Shown here in pieces: positions 13,910-21,981 of a DNA stretch of 42,487 nucleotides. Position 1 is the stretch's first letter. Every line of letters starts with the position of its first letter. The notes under the pieces are model-generated. The model was not told the DNA's origin and made no database searches. It saw only the letters and a program-made list of their open reading frames with translations. Made by a program: the position numbers and the translations under genes. Origin of the DNA: a virus. The stretch lies in IMG/VR virus record IMGVR_UViG_3300034105_000706, positions 1-42,487 of that record. One strand, given 5' to 3'.

Positions 13910-14019
13910 AACTTTTTGGCTTGTTTTTTCTTGTCTGTAACAATTTTAATTCTGTACCTACCATCGTAGGCACCTTGATCCACCTGATCTTGACGCTTAG
14001 ATAATGGACGTTGCTTCAT
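13867..14019 (-). CDS. Small basic protein, 50 aa
   Basis: The frame starts at ATG 14019 inside the end of the 100-residue gene and stops at 13867 inside the glycosyltransferase. It covers the otherwise empty 13910-13996. The product is polar and basic (MKQRPLSKRQDQVDQGAYDG, RYRIKIVTDKKKQAKKLWAR). Overlaps of 23 and 43 bases are in line with other overlaps here. No family was recognised. Confidence 0.6.
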   Translation of the reverse strand: MKQRPLSKRQDQVDQGAYDGRYRIKIVTDKKKQAKKLWARIKNSHSSHVR

Positions 14020-14299
14020 AGAAACGTTCTACATCTTCTGGTTCTAGATAGATTTCACTTTGGAATGTGTTGCGCTGACGCTTCACACCCTTCACCTTAT
14101 TGGTGCGTACATCAACCTCAGGCACCTCTTGTGCTCTTTCGTGTAGGTCATCTAACAGGATGAGCAAACGTCCATCCTCAATGCCTACAGAACGAATCAC
14201 CTTGTTCATGTTAATGCTGTCTCTGAATGTGTTGTACACTGGGTTCTCAGGTGTACCTGATTTCAACTCTTTACGAGTGTAGAAAAATTGATTCTTCAT
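13997..14299 (-). CDS. Phage protein, 100 aa, unknown
   Basis: The chain is beta-rich (FFYTRKELKSGTPENPVYNT, IRSVGIEDGRLLILLDDLHE). A basic linker VRTNKVKGVKRQRN leads to a final SEIYLEPEDVERFYEAT. No Cys or membrane segment is present. The start overlaps the stop of the preceding protease-like gene (ATGA). The look is that of a conserved small cytoplasmic phage protein; no function can be assigned. Confidence 0.7.
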   Translation of the reverse strand: MKNQFFYTRKELKSGTPENPVYNTFRDSINMNKVIRSVGIEDGRLLILLDDLHERAQEVPEVDVRTNKVKGVKRQRNTFQSEIYLEPEDVERFYEATSII

Positions 14300-14739
14300 T
14301 TGATTTTGTTATAAAATTGGTTTGTTAAATATTGAAGCTCGTACGTGTAGGACTCCTCTGTATTCTCATCAAGAGGAATTCCAGCCCACGACATTATAGA
14401 AATTGTAGCATGTAAAAGCTCATGACTGATAACACCTCTATCTTCTACACCATCTAACCATATGGCTATTCTACCTTCTTCATCTGTGTAAGTGATACCA
14501 GCACCATCAAAATCTTCAGAATTTACAGGATAATCTACGTGTTCTGTTATAAATTCCAGTGCTTTTTTGATATCTTTTGTGATGATGATGTTCACCTCTG
14601 TGTCATATGTACCACCATCAAGTGTTATCACCTGGTCCACGTAGAGGTCAACCTTCTTATCAATCTCTATCATTGTAAGTGGTATAGATATGAGTGTTAG
14701 AACTAGTAGAGTTAGTAGGATCTTCTCTCTAAATGTCAT
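14296..14739 (-). CDS. Membrane-anchored HExxH metallopeptidase-like protein
   Basis: This is a 147-residue protein. Residues 5-23 are a single hydrophobic helix (signal anchor). The outer domain carries a zincin motif H106-E-L-L-H110 followed by an acidic helix (ENTEESYTYELQYL), where Glu129 or Glu134 could be the third zinc ligand. The topology puts the site outside the cytoplasm. This might act on envelope or exported host proteins. The HELLH match is direct; the peptidase activity is inferred, and no larger family was identified. Confidence 0.65.
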   Translation of the reverse strand: MTFREKILLTLLVLTLISIPLTMIEIDKKVDLYVDQVITLDGGTYDTEVNIIITKDIKKALEFITEHVDYPVNSEDFDGAGITYTDEEGRIAIWLDGVEDRGVISHELLHATISIMSWAGIPLDENTEESYTYELQYLTNQFYNKIK

Positions 14740-15130
14740 ATTTCTTTTTTAGTAATTCACGTCTTCTGTTAATCTCTAGATACTTGTATATATCCCTTTC
14801 AACATTATCGTGTTCTTCGAGTGTCAAAAGTATGATATTTTCTTCATCATACATAGCTTGGGGATATTTTTCTTTCGGGAGGATGTGATGAAAGAACACT
14901 GACAAAGGTTCTTTACCTAGATAGTCCATGCTCACCTGTGAGTAGTGTAAACGCTTTCTCCATATTTGTAAGAAAAACTCTTGCATTTCGGAGATTTGTC
15001 GAATTACCTCTTCAGATTTGTCAAGTTTTTTGTGCAAAAAACTGGACTTTTTAGCCATTGATTTTCTAGGTTTGTGCCTGAAACAGTGAGACCCTTCACA
15101 CTTTGCTCCACATGTGGGGCATATGCTCAT
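14729..15130 (-). CDS. NinG/Rap-like HNH-type recombination nuclease
   Basis: This is a 133-residue protein. It begins with a zinc-knuckle pair (CPTCGAKC, then C-x-RH). A basic helical region (RQISEMQEFFLQIWRKR) precedes FHHILPKEKYPQAMYDEENI and LLTLEEHDNVE. The H-H-I-L-P-K...N-I...L-T...H pattern is the HNH-like core of lambda NinG (Rap), a Holliday-junction nuclease. Genes for RecA and a RecE-like nuclease are on the same strand. The start overlaps the stop of the 76-residue gene. Confidence 0.75.
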   Translation of the reverse strand: MSICPTCGAKCEGSHCFRHKPRKSMAKKSSFLHKKLDKSEEVIRQISEMQEFFLQIWRKRLHYSQVSMDYLGKEPLSVFFHHILPKEKYPQAMYDEENIILLTLEEHDNVERDIYKYLEINRRRELLKKKYDI

Positions 15131-15357
15131 TTCACTTTGTTATAGGTTTTAAATTTAGCCTTGGCGTTATACATGTCTATAAAGAAATTGACATCCTCTT
15201 TAGCCTGCATTAGCTGTTTCTTCTTACGCTTGTCCATCTTCTTTAGATTCTCTAGGCGCTTCTCTATCTCTTCATGTAGATCTGGAAGACTGAGGTATTG
15301 CTTAGAAAACAGGCTAGTGTTCTCGTCCTCTAGGGATAGTATTAGTGACTTCTTCAT
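15127..15357 (-). CDS. Small charged helical protein, 76 aa
   Basis: The protein is almost entirely helical and charged (DLHEEIEKRLENLKKMDKRK, KKQLMQAKEDVNFFIDMYNA). It is encoded between dUTPase and the NinG-like gene, with an ATGA-type overlap downstream. It could be a coiled-coil partner of either neighbour. No family was recognised. Confidence 0.65.
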   Translation of the reverse strand: MKKSLILSLEDENTSLFSKQYLSLPDLHEEIEKRLENLKKMDKRKKKQLMQAKEDVNFFIDMYNAKAKFKTYNKVK

Positions 15358-15360
15358 ACA

Positions 15361-15813
15361 TTAACTTTTACCCGTACTACCAAAACCCCCTTCTCCACGT
15401 TCTGTGTCAGACAAGTCTTCCACTTCTTCTATTTCAAAGGGTGTTATTTGTTCAAAATAGATTTGACCACATCTGTCACCTACACCAAACGGTAGGGGGT
15501 GGTAAATCATTTCTCCTAGGCATTTAAACACCATCATCCATTCTCCACGGTAGTCAGCATCTATTACACCCATAGAGTTGGCTAATATCCAATCTGTTTT
15601 AGATATACTACTACGGGGAACAACTATTCCTTTGTAGCCTACAGGGATTTCTGTGCTAAAGCCAAGACCTATTATCATAGTATTAGGACGCTGTACCTTG
15701 ATGTTATGTGCATACACATCAAAACATGCAGCGTGCAAACTCCCCTTTACAGGGAGCTTGCTCTGCTCATCTTTTTTCTTAAATTTGATCTTCAACAACT
15801 TCTTGCTGGACAT
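15361..15813 (-). CDS. dut: dUTP diphosphatase
   Basis: This is a trimeric-type dUTPase of 150 residues, hydrolysing dUTP to dUMP and pyrophosphate. All five motifs are present: AACFDVYA (1), PRSSISKT (2), GVIDADYRGEW (3), GDRCGQI (4) and the C-terminal RGEGGFGSTGKS (5, P-loop-like arm). Length is normal. It overlaps recA by 35 bases upstream. Keeping dUTP low matches the presence of a reductase and the unusual uracil-DNA glycosylase homologue at 27035. Confidence 0.95.
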   Translation of the reverse strand: MSSKKLLKIKFKKKDEQSKLPVKGSLHAACFDVYAHNIKVQRPNTMIIGLGFSTEIPVGYKGIVVPRSSISKTDWILANSMGVIDADYRGEWMMVFKCLGEMIYHPLPFGVGDRCGQIYFEQITPFEIEEVEDLSDTERGEGGFGSTGKS

Positions 15814-16813
15814 CTGCTTGTTTTATTTTGTTAAGAATGGCTGCTTTAATCTCTGCATGAAACTCAGGATTATCTAGCAACATTTGCTTAAATTGCTCTA
15901 AATCATACTTAGTTTCGTTGAAAGTCATTGTCTTACCATACTTTCTACCCACTTCGTATTCATTCATCAGGTTGAGTATTTCACCCACCTTGTCAATACC
16001 CTCACCATACACAATCTCAAACTCAGCTTTTCTGTATGGGGGATTCATTTTATTCTTGATGGCTTTCACCTTAGTAAGATTACCGTAAGTTACATCACCT
16101 TCTTTTGCTAAGCTTCTGCTCACTTCTATACGAACATCTGAGTAAAACTTCAGCGCATGTCCTCCCTGTGTTGTGGTGGGATTTCCAAACATTACGCCTA
16201 TTTTCTCACGATACTGACTGATAACTACGACACAAACGTTGTTTGCAGATAGGGCAGTTTTAAGTTTTGGATAGGCATTACTGTTTAGTACAGCCTTCTT
16301 ACCAATAGAACTATCACCCACCTCACCGTCTAATACCTTCTTAGGAATCAGTGATGAGTCTGAGTCTATAATGATTAGATCTACCTCTCCAGTGTTAATC
16401 ATTTCCATAGCAATGTTAAAGCCCTCTTCGCCACATGCTGGCTGAGCAATTAACATCTTGGTGGTATCAACACCTAGAGCCTGGAAATAGTTCTTGTCAA
16501 CAGCATGCTCGCCATCTATATACAACACAGTGCCTCCTTTCTTTTGGCATTCTGCTGCAGCGTGACCACAGATTGTTGATTTACCTGTACCTTCCCATCC
16601 CATAAGTTCGTACAAACGTCCTTTTACAAAACCACCAACACCAAGTGTAATGTAGTCAAAGCCTACACTTCCTGTGCTGATGACATCATAATCACCGCTT
16701 GTTTTGCTGTCTAGTGCAAGCACTGTGCCTACACCATAAGTCTTGTTTAATTTGTCTAATGCTTCTTGAAATTTGCTCTTTGATTCAGAGCTTTCTTGTT
16801 TTGCTTTTGCCAT
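15779..16813 (-). CDS. recA: RecA-family recombinase
   Basis: This is a 344-residue strand-exchange ATPase. Walker A is GWEGTGKST (residues 72-80; E. coli has GPESSGKTT). YIDGEHAVD carries the catalytic Glu. IIIDSDSSLIPKKVLDGEVGD is Walker B plus loop L1. VVISQYREKIGVMFGNP and TTTQGGHALKFYSDVRIEV correspond to L2 and the following strand. The C-terminal region is shorter and acidic. Closer to bacterial RecA than to UvsX. A -7 promoter element lies upstream and a terminator separates it from the reductase unit. Confidence 0.9.
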   Translation of the reverse strand: MAKAKQESSESKSKFQEALDKLNKTYGVGTVLALDSKTSGDYDVISTGSVGFDYITLGVGGFVKGRLYELMGWEGTGKSTICGHAAAECQKKGGTVLYIDGEHAVDKNYFQALGVDTTKMLIAQPACGEEGFNIAMEMINTGEVDLIIIDSDSSLIPKKVLDGEVGDSSIGKKAVLNSNAYPKLKTALSANNVCVVVISQYREKIGVMFGNPTTTQGGHALKFYSDVRIEVSRSLAKEGDVTYGNLTKVKAIKNKMNPPYRKAEFEIVYGEGIDKVGEILNLMNEYEVGRKYGKTMTFNETKYDLEQFKQMLLDNPEFHAEIKAAILNKIKQADVQQEVVEDQI

Positions 16814-16837
16814 GTGTGTTGTTTAAAATTGTACCTA

Positions 16838-16845
16838 CAAATATA
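16838..16845 (-). promoter_or_regulatory. Probable promoter -7 element for recA
   Basis: TATATTTG on the minus strand, about 25 bases before the recA ATG and just past the terminator at 16879. No TTG lies at the usual distance (only TTA at 21 nt), so the -33 part is weak. Confidence 0.45.
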
Positions 16846-16878
16846 ACGATTTTCTATAGGAAAACCTAATGTTTTTTA

Positions 16879-16912
16879 CAAAAAAATAGCCCCAGTGTAG
16901 AAACACCAGGGC
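16879..16912 (-). terminator. Intrinsic terminator after the DUF5522-like gene
   Basis: In minus-strand RNA GCCCUGGUGU pairs fully (with two G-U pairs) with ACACUGGGGC around UUCU, followed by UAUUUUUUU. It ends the reductase transcript before recA. Confidence 0.85.
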
Positions 16913-16933
16913 GTATTATTAACTAAACCATAT

Positions 16934-17155
16934 TCACTTTTGTTTGAGCTTTCGCTCTCCTTTCTTATTTTTGGGGTCATAAGGACAATGTCTACAATTG
17001 TTGCCACAACAACTCCCACGTTCTTTGTGATAGAGTTCTGTGAACACCACCTTACCGTTTTCTAGGTAATAGTGTACGCCTTGTATAAAGTCCTTACGAG
17101 ATTTCACAAGCACCCCCTGCACATGCTGCCACTTGACCAAACTCCACTGTATCAT
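16934..17155 (-). CDS. DUF5522-like Cys-rich protein
   Basis: The core is DFIQGVHYYLENGKVVFTEL, YHKERGSCCGNNCRHCPYDP: the (Y/H)YxENG...VFT..YH..RG.CCG..CRHCPY pattern of DUF5522, common in Bacteroidetes. The four clustered Cys suggest a metal site. ATG at 17155 gives 73 residues with 62 bases of overlap with the reductase; GTG at 17107 (57 residues, 14-base overlap) is an alternative start. Function unknown; the position after a B12-dependent reductase may be coincidental. Confidence 0.75.
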   Translation of the reverse strand: MIQWSLVKWQHVQGVLVKSRKDFIQGVHYYLENGKVVFTELYHKERGSCCGNNCRHCPYDPKNKKGERKLKQK

Positions 17156-19019
17156 CTAGTTCTGTCACCTTGGTGAGGTCTAGTGTATGTAGAGCAGATA
17201 GTCTTGTGTTATATTCTTCTTCTGTGATGTCTTCAAAAGGAGCTTGTTTATACGTACCACCAAAGAATGGTAATACAGATAGACCATTATACACATCTCT
17301 ATTGTTCCACATCCAATTACCTACAGCTTGCCATTCATTTAAGAAACCATCATCAGTTTGTGTGTATCTACTACCTTGACCATCACTCATGTTAACTGAT
17401 ATGTATTTTCTATCATTATCAATAGAGATTGTAGCACTTACATTATGTGTGTTAGCTCCATTGTTATGACCTGCTTTAACCCATTCTGTAGAGAACTTCT
17501 TAACACGATTTAATGTTTGAATAGCTGTCTCTGTACGCAGAATAGATCCTTCAGGGGCTTTAACAGGAATGCGTACACACACTGTATCGTGTGGTCTAAG
17601 TACATCATCCTCAACCAGTTCTGGGTGGTTCACCATCAAATAAGCTGCTACATCTTCGTTCTTACCAAAGCGCATAGTGCGTAGGTAATGTGAAGCATGC
17701 CATGCATGAATACCTGATGCTGTTCCAAGAACAAGACTAGTTGTACCAGAAGGCTTAATACATGTTACGCGCGCTGCCTCATTGATATTAATCTTCTCGC
17801 TAATAACAGCGTTAGTCAGTTTAGCTACATGTGCTGATGCTTCTAAGCTGTATTTCAGGATTTCCCCTGACCCAATACCTGTCATTCCTATCCCAAGGAG
17901 GGCATCTTTCTGAGTGGTTTTCTGCCATATAGGCCTTAGGTAGTGGAAATCTGTAAATCCAGCCTGTAGAGTTCCAAAGAACGAAGCTGCTGTAACACGG
18001 TCATTCAGGTCTTCCTGATTAACCACATCACTTACATTCACCTCACATAGGTTACAGAACTGATAGGGTCTGAGAGCAATCTCACAACATGGGTTAGTGC
18101 CCCAGTCTAGGTCATTGGTCCAATAAATACCAGGTTCTCCAGATCCAGAAGCTTCTATACGCTTCCACAATCCGTCAAACTCTTCTTTACCAACCTCACC
18201 TCTGAGAAGCACAGCTGAGTTGTTAGCTCTACCACGCTGTTCGTTAGTCTCCCACCAACTACCATACTTACATGTAATCATTTCCTCATCATCATGGCTA
18301 AATAGGCTAATCATGGCAGATCTACGGATACCACCAGCTAGCACTGAGTTAGCAATATGACACATGATATCATGACACTGAAGAGGTGTTAGTTGACTAC
18401 CAGGTTCTAATGGGCTCAGAATAGCATCAATATGCGCTAAGCATATCTTCAATGGCTCAGGACCAGGAGCTTTACCACCAGCTGTTACTAGTCGAGCACC
18501 TTTCTTACGAACAGCTCTAAAGTCAAACTTAGGAGTAAAACCACCCTCTAGATAGGATTTCATGAGCACCTTTACAGCGTCTGCCCATCCCATAATAGAA
18601 TCCTCAATCAGATAGTTACGTACCTTTCCAGGCTTTGTAATAACTGGGAGCTGTGCAACATGCTGTTTCTGAACACTATAGCCTACACCCGTACCACCTA
18701 ACAGCAAGAACATAGTCTCACTGAAGCTGTGAATGCTATCAATTGGTAGATAGCAACAGTTGTAAATCCTTGAATTGTTCACTTCAGCTGCTGGCCCAGC
18801 AAATTGAAGAGCTCTCATAGAAGGCAACACCTTCTTCTTTCTGATAAACTGTGATGTCTCTACAATTTGGTCTTCTAGTTTTGGATACTTCTTAACCATC
18901 ATTTGTACATACCTGTCAACAATCTCGTCCCAGGTTTCTCTTCTTTTTAACTCTGGAACATACTTCGCATACTTACTAAATACCGTCAATTTACTCAACG
19001 CATCCAATCCTAAATCCAT
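17094..19019 (-). CDS. nrdJ: Adenosylcobalamin-dependent (class II) ribonucleoside-triphosphate reductase
   Basis: This 641-residue enzyme reduces ribonucleotides to deoxyribonucleotides with a B12-derived thiyl radical and needs no oxygen. The radical-site triad N309-P-C311-C-E313 and disulfide partners Cys88/89 and Cys322 match Lactobacillus leichmannii RTPR (Asn406/Cys408/Glu410, Cys119/Cys419, with the same 11-residue spacing). The C-terminal CAGGAC (633-638) is the shuttle C-x4-C. ATG at 19019 is chosen because the promoter -7 element lies at 19059-19066, inside the longer frame from 19061. It appears complete and depends on host or environmental cobalamin. Confidence 0.9.
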   Translation of the reverse strand: MDLGLDALSKLTVFSKYAKYVPELKRRETWDEIVDRYVQMMVKKYPKLEDQIVETSQFIRKKKVLPSMRALQFAGPAAEVNNSRIYNCCYLPIDSIHSFSETMFLLLGGTGVGYSVQKQHVAQLPVITKPGKVRNYLIEDSIMGWADAVKVLMKSYLEGGFTPKFDFRAVRKKGARLVTAGGKAPGPEPLKICLAHIDAILSPLEPGSQLTPLQCHDIMCHIANSVLAGGIRRSAMISLFSHDDEEMITCKYGSWWETNEQRGRANNSAVLLRGEVGKEEFDGLWKRIEASGSGEPGIYWTNDLDWGTNPCCEIALRPYQFCNLCEVNVSDVVNQEDLNDRVTAASFFGTLQAGFTDFHYLRPIWQKTTQKDALLGIGMTGIGSGEILKYSLEASAHVAKLTNAVISEKININEAARVTCIKPSGTTSLVLGTASGIHAWHASHYLRTMRFGKNEDVAAYLMVNHPELVEDDVLRPHDTVCVRIPVKAPEGSILRTETAIQTLNRVKKFSTEWVKAGHNNGANTHNVSATISIDNDRKYISVNMSDGQGSRYTQTDDGFLNEWQAVGNWMWNNRDVYNGLSVLPFFGGTYKQAPFEDITEEEYNTRLSALHTLDLTKVTELDDTVEFGQVAACAGGACEIS

Positions 19020-19058
19020 AAAATTTTGTCTTTTTAAAGGGTGAAAAATAAAGGGTCG

Positions 19059-19089
19059 CAAATTTACTTCAAGGCCCCCTAAATTCCAA
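19059..19089 (-). promoter_or_regulatory. Bacteroidetes-type promoter for the reductase
   Basis: TTG (19089-19087), 20 nt, TAAATTTG (19066-19059) on the minus strand. The start near 19054 gives a leader of about 35 nt to ATG 19019 and fixes the start choice. The leader contains AAAGGGT twice. Confidence 0.7.
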
Positions 19090-19104
19090 GAGAAACGGAA
19101 AATT

Positions 19105-19359
19105 CTAACTAACTAATTTCCTTATTAATGCACCTAGTTCTTGGTTGTTTGGATTGTCCTTAACCAATCTGGTTATTTCCCTATTCATATACATGATTTT
19201 CTCAATGTACAGGGTGGCATCCATCAACTCTTGCTGAAGATGATTCATGTAATTGTCTACATTGTTGTTCTCCAGAGTGGTTCCGTATTTAGCAATACCC
19301 ACCTCGCTTCTACTGGTGTACTTGTCAACTACTTGTTTTACTATCTTGTCTTTCATCAT
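19105..19359 (-). CDS. Small helical protein, possible nucleotide pyrophosphohydrolase-like
   Basis: ATG at 19359 or 19356 fits better than 19389, which lies deeper in the upstream gene. The segment DKYTSRSEVGIAKYGTTLEN, then MNHLQQELMDATLYIEK, follows the helical pattern (E...KYG..L....W/M..HL.EEL.DA..Y.E) seen in small phage MazG/DUF550-like proteins that hydrolyse (d)NTPs. The metal-binding residues cannot be verified by eye. It lies just upstream of the reductase promoter. Confidence 0.6.
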   Translation of the reverse strand: MMKDKIVKQVVDKYTSRSEVGIAKYGTTLENNNVDNYMNHLQQELMDATLYIEKIMYMNREITRLVKDNPNNQELGALIRKLVS

Positions 19360-19561
19360 CTTTAACTTTTTTAATATCAAAGGTTGCATTTACATACACT
19401 TGTATCTGATCTGATGTGTAATGCCTAATGTGTCCTCCTTTGCACAGTGCTACGCACCACACATCGTTCTCAAACATTCCACTGTTTGTGACATACAAGG
19501 CATATCCATCCTTGTTTCCTTCTACCACCACTGGGATGGGTTTAGAAAACTCAAGCATCAT
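19325..19561 (-). CDS. Conserved-type small phage protein, 78 aa
   Basis: Beta-rich chain: IPVVVEGNKDGYALYVTNSG, then ENDVWCVALCKGGHIRHYTS. Two Cys and a basic tail (VKDDERQDSKTSS) follow. Two successive ATG codons at the start lie inside the previous gene's end. The compact, aromatic pattern looks conserved, but no function is known to me. Confidence 0.65.
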   Translation of the reverse strand: MMLEFSKPIPVVVEGNKDGYALYVTNSGMFENDVWCVALCKGGHIRHYTSDQIQVYVNATFDIKKVKDDERQDSKTSS

Positions 19562-19934
19562 TTTCTACAAGTGTTACGTTTAACTTATCATCCAATATTT
19601 GAAAGGCACGTTGAACAGCAGCTGATTCAGCTTCTCTTCTAGAGGAATAGGAGTCAAGAGACTTAACAGTGTTTACATCCCATGAAAATACACCATTTGA
19701 GTGTACTACATTGATAATCACACCGTTATCATCAAACACATCAAGTAGCACTCTAGGATTAACATCAATAAGCTTAACCAGCTTATCGTTAGGAATTCCT
19801 TGCTCACGCATAAATTCCTTGAAATCCTTAGGAAGCTCCTGATTCTTGAATGATTCAGCCATCTTGTCCATAAACCAATCCCTCACCACTTCTGTGGCAA
19901 TTGGATACAAATCTAATAGTTCGTTTGTTGTCAT
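19551..19934 (-). CDS. Phage protein, 127 aa, unknown
   Basis: An acidic helical first half (DLYPIATEVVRDWFMDKMAE, NDKLVKLIDVNPRVLLDVFD) is followed by a beta segment (GVIINVVHSNGVFSWDVNT). A helix with Arg/Glu (SRREAESAAVQRAFQIL) suggests a protein-interaction surface. It overlaps both neighbours by a few bases. No family was recognised. Confidence 0.65.
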   Translation of the reverse strand: MTTNELLDLYPIATEVVRDWFMDKMAESFKNQELPKDFKEFMREQGIPNDKLVKLIDVNPRVLLDVFDDNGVIINVVHSNGVFSWDVNTVKSLDSYSSRREAESAAVQRAFQILDDKLNVTLVENDA

Positions 19935-20134
19935 GCTGTTACAGATTTAAGTTCTTCATGTTTTAATTTCCACCAATCACGCTCGAAGTTATGCTCTGTT
20001 GGTTCATCTCTACCGTTAGCTATAGCTTCCTGATATAGAACATCATGCATAAAGCTTACCATTTCAGCAAAGTCTGTCACCTTGTCCATATCAAAACGAT
20101 CTATCATCTTGTTTATTAACTCATGATTGTACAT
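19931..20134 (-). CDS. Small acidic protein, 67 aa
   Basis: Helical, with Met/Asp/Glu-rich segments (INKMIDRFDMDKVTDFAEMV) and ERDWWKLKHEELK at the end. It overlaps its neighbours by ATGA-type junctions, so it is translated as part of the operon. Function unknown. Confidence 0.6.
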   Translation of the reverse strand: MYNHELINKMIDRFDMDKVTDFAEMVSFMHDVLYQEAIANGRDEPTEHNFERDWWKLKHEELKSVTA

Positions 20135-20678
20135 ACTCTTTTAGTTTTTCAATGTTTAAAATCTCGTTCTTCTCTTCAAACGCATGCCAGACTTCCTGGT
20201 CATCCTCAAACTCTACGCCTAGCTTCTCCTCCCAGAACTTGATAAGATCTTCTGTCCTATTAAAGATGCGATACTGCAGGCTTATTTCATCCTTGTGCAG
20301 TCCATTCTTCTTAATCTTTATCACCTTTGGAAAGAGTGCTTGAAAGCTGTTAGAGGTCTTGGAATATTTACCTCTTTTAACAAGATCGAAATCCTTGGCA
20401 AATTTACTGTCTAATTGATAAACCACTACAACATATCCTTTGTCATAATCATAGTCATCAATCAAACTCTTGGTTCTCTCATACTCACTGTCTAGAAACT
20501 CTCTGAATTTATCTAGGTCTTTAGGCTGGAAGAGCAGATAGATGCAGTTTTCATACTGCACCTCTCTACTTCCATCCTTGATATAACCGTTGATAAATCC
20601 ATTATCTTTTAACGGATCTTTGGGAATCTTCAGTGTTGGCACCATAAAGATGCTGGTTATTGTCTTTTTTATTTCCAT
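20121..20678 (-). CDS. Phage protein, 185 aa, unknown
   Basis: Alpha/beta protein: TSIFMVPTLKIPKDPLKDNG at the start, QYENCIYLLFQPKDLDKFRE, and GYVVVVYQLDSKFAKDFDLV in the middle, acidic end (EDDQEVWHAFEEKNEI). It lies next to the RecE-like nuclease, with its start inside that gene's end. No catalytic motif was found. It could be a nuclease partner or an inhibitor; this is inferred from position only. Confidence 0.65.
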   Translation of the reverse strand: MEIKKTITSIFMVPTLKIPKDPLKDNGFINGYIKDGSREVQYENCIYLLFQPKDLDKFREFLDSEYERTKSLIDDYDYDKGYVVVVYQLDSKFAKDFDLVKRGKYSKTSNSFQALFPKVIKIKKNGLHKDEISLQYRIFNRTEDLIKFWEEKLGVEFEDDQEVWHAFEEKNEILNIEKLKEYVQS

Positions 20679-21724
20679 CCCATAATGTTTACTAACCCGT
20701 TACTCAAACTGTTTTCTCTGCTAATGTTCCATACATTGTTATCAAGAGCCCATTGAAGGTCTGCAATGATTGTACGCACACCCTTATATTCTCTATTCTT
20801 ATGGGTGAATCCACTGTATGCTGAGTCTAAGTCATCATACTCCAGTGTATATATCAACGGATTGTAATAGTTGGTAGAGTCACAAACAATAAACTTTGGA
20901 GGCAATATCTGGTATCCAGTCAGTTCCTCATTAGTTTCCCTAAAGTGTGTAGATGCCCAAAAGTAGAGATAGGCCTGAATGTACGCTCTACGATATAGAT
21001 AGTATTCCTCAAGGAAGTTCTCTACGCTCCACGTACATTTAAGGTCATACACTTGGATGGTTTTAGCTTCATGGTCCACTACTAACTTGTCCATCATGCT
21101 CTTAAACTTCATGTCATCTATTTCATAACCTTCCACTTGGAGCTGATTGTACACAGAATAACGTGCACTACTCACCAGATTCACTACATCCTTTGTAACA
21201 GGATTGTTACGTAGCTCTTCTACGATCTTCTCAGCATTGGTTACATCTTCTGCTGTCACCACGGTGAGACCTCTAGATTTTACTGTACGCATCTCATTGT
21301 AGAAGATTTCTGCGTCAGATCCTACGAATTTACCAATCACAGCTTCGTATTTAATCTTGAATCCAGACTCTACATATGCATCCTTTGATATGTCTTCAAA
21401 GTTTCTGGTAACATTACCATGATCATCTGTAGCTTCCTTGGTAAACTTGTACAAAGCGTTTACAAAAGCTAACATAAGCGCTGATGGAGCTTCTACACAA
21501 GATGACATATAGAATCTTTCATCAAAAAGTTCTGGCTCCAATAACAATGTTTCTACCACTCTACCTGTTGTGGCTGCTTGGGTGTCCTTATCCTCTACAT
21601 CCTCACCCAAAATATACTTACGATAGTATTTCTTTCTATCCATGCTGAAGTCCTTCAAGCTGGATGAACTGTCAAGCATGTTAGCTCTATAGACAGCTTC
21701 TGTTTTTGCTGTTCCTGTTATCAT
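20669..21724 (-). CDS. RecE-like PD-(D/E)XK exonuclease
   Basis: This is a 351-residue protein. The catalytic region reads KSMMDKLVVDHEAKTIQVYD, then LKCTW: an acidic residue in the first strand and D-x-K (YDLKCT) in the next, followed by the YIQAYLYFWA helix typical of the YqaJ/RecE/DUF3799 group (R/Q...Y..Q...Y). The early LDSSSSLKDFSMDRKKYYRK matches the family's Ser/Lys entry segment. Such nucleases resect ends for recombination, here presumably with the phage RecA. It overlaps both neighbours. Confidence 0.75.
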   Translation of the reverse strand: MITGTAKTEAVYRANMLDSSSSLKDFSMDRKKYYRKYILGEDVEDKDTQAATTGRVVETLLLEPELFDERFYMSSCVEAPSALMLAFVNALYKFTKEATDDHGNVTRNFEDISKDAYVESGFKIKYEAVIGKFVGSDAEIFYNEMRTVKSRGLTVVTAEDVTNAEKIVEELRNNPVTKDVVNLVSSARYSVYNQLQVEGYEIDDMKFKSMMDKLVVDHEAKTIQVYDLKCTWSVENFLEEYYLYRRAYIQAYLYFWASTHFRETNEELTGYQILPPKFIVCDSTNYYNPLIYTLEYDDLDSAYSGFTHKNREYKGVRTIIADLQWALDNNVWNISRENSLSNGLVNIMGWK

Positions 21725-21981
21725 TTCTGTGTCTGTTTAAATGCTTCAATAATTGAATTGTACATAGCCCTCACTTCTTTGGGCACCCTTGCGAAGAACC
21801 ATCTCACCTCTGGGGCATATTCATTACCTCTGGGATCTACACCCTGAGGATCAATAAGCCAGAAGTAATGACGCTCTCCCTTGGATTCTATGTATCCTTC
21901 ATGCCACACTTCTACAAAAGAGTGCTCTTTGTTAATCACTATCTGATTAACCTCTTCATTTTGCTTTTCCATTCTTTTCAT
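21721..21981 (-). CDS. Small phage protein, 86 aa, unknown
   Basis: The start at 21981 (or 21972) is chosen because the longer frame runs through the HNH gene. The chain, HSFVEVWHEGYIESKGERHY, then FWLIDPQG, APEVRWFFARVPKEVRAMYN, is aromatic-rich with a conserved feel. Its stop overlaps the RecE-like start (ATGA), suggesting the two work together. No family was identified. Confidence 0.65.
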   Translation of the reverse strand: MKRMEKQNEEVNQIVINKEHSFVEVWHEGYIESKGERHYFWLIDPQGVDPRGNEYAPEVRWFFARVPKEVRAMYNSIIEAFKQTQK

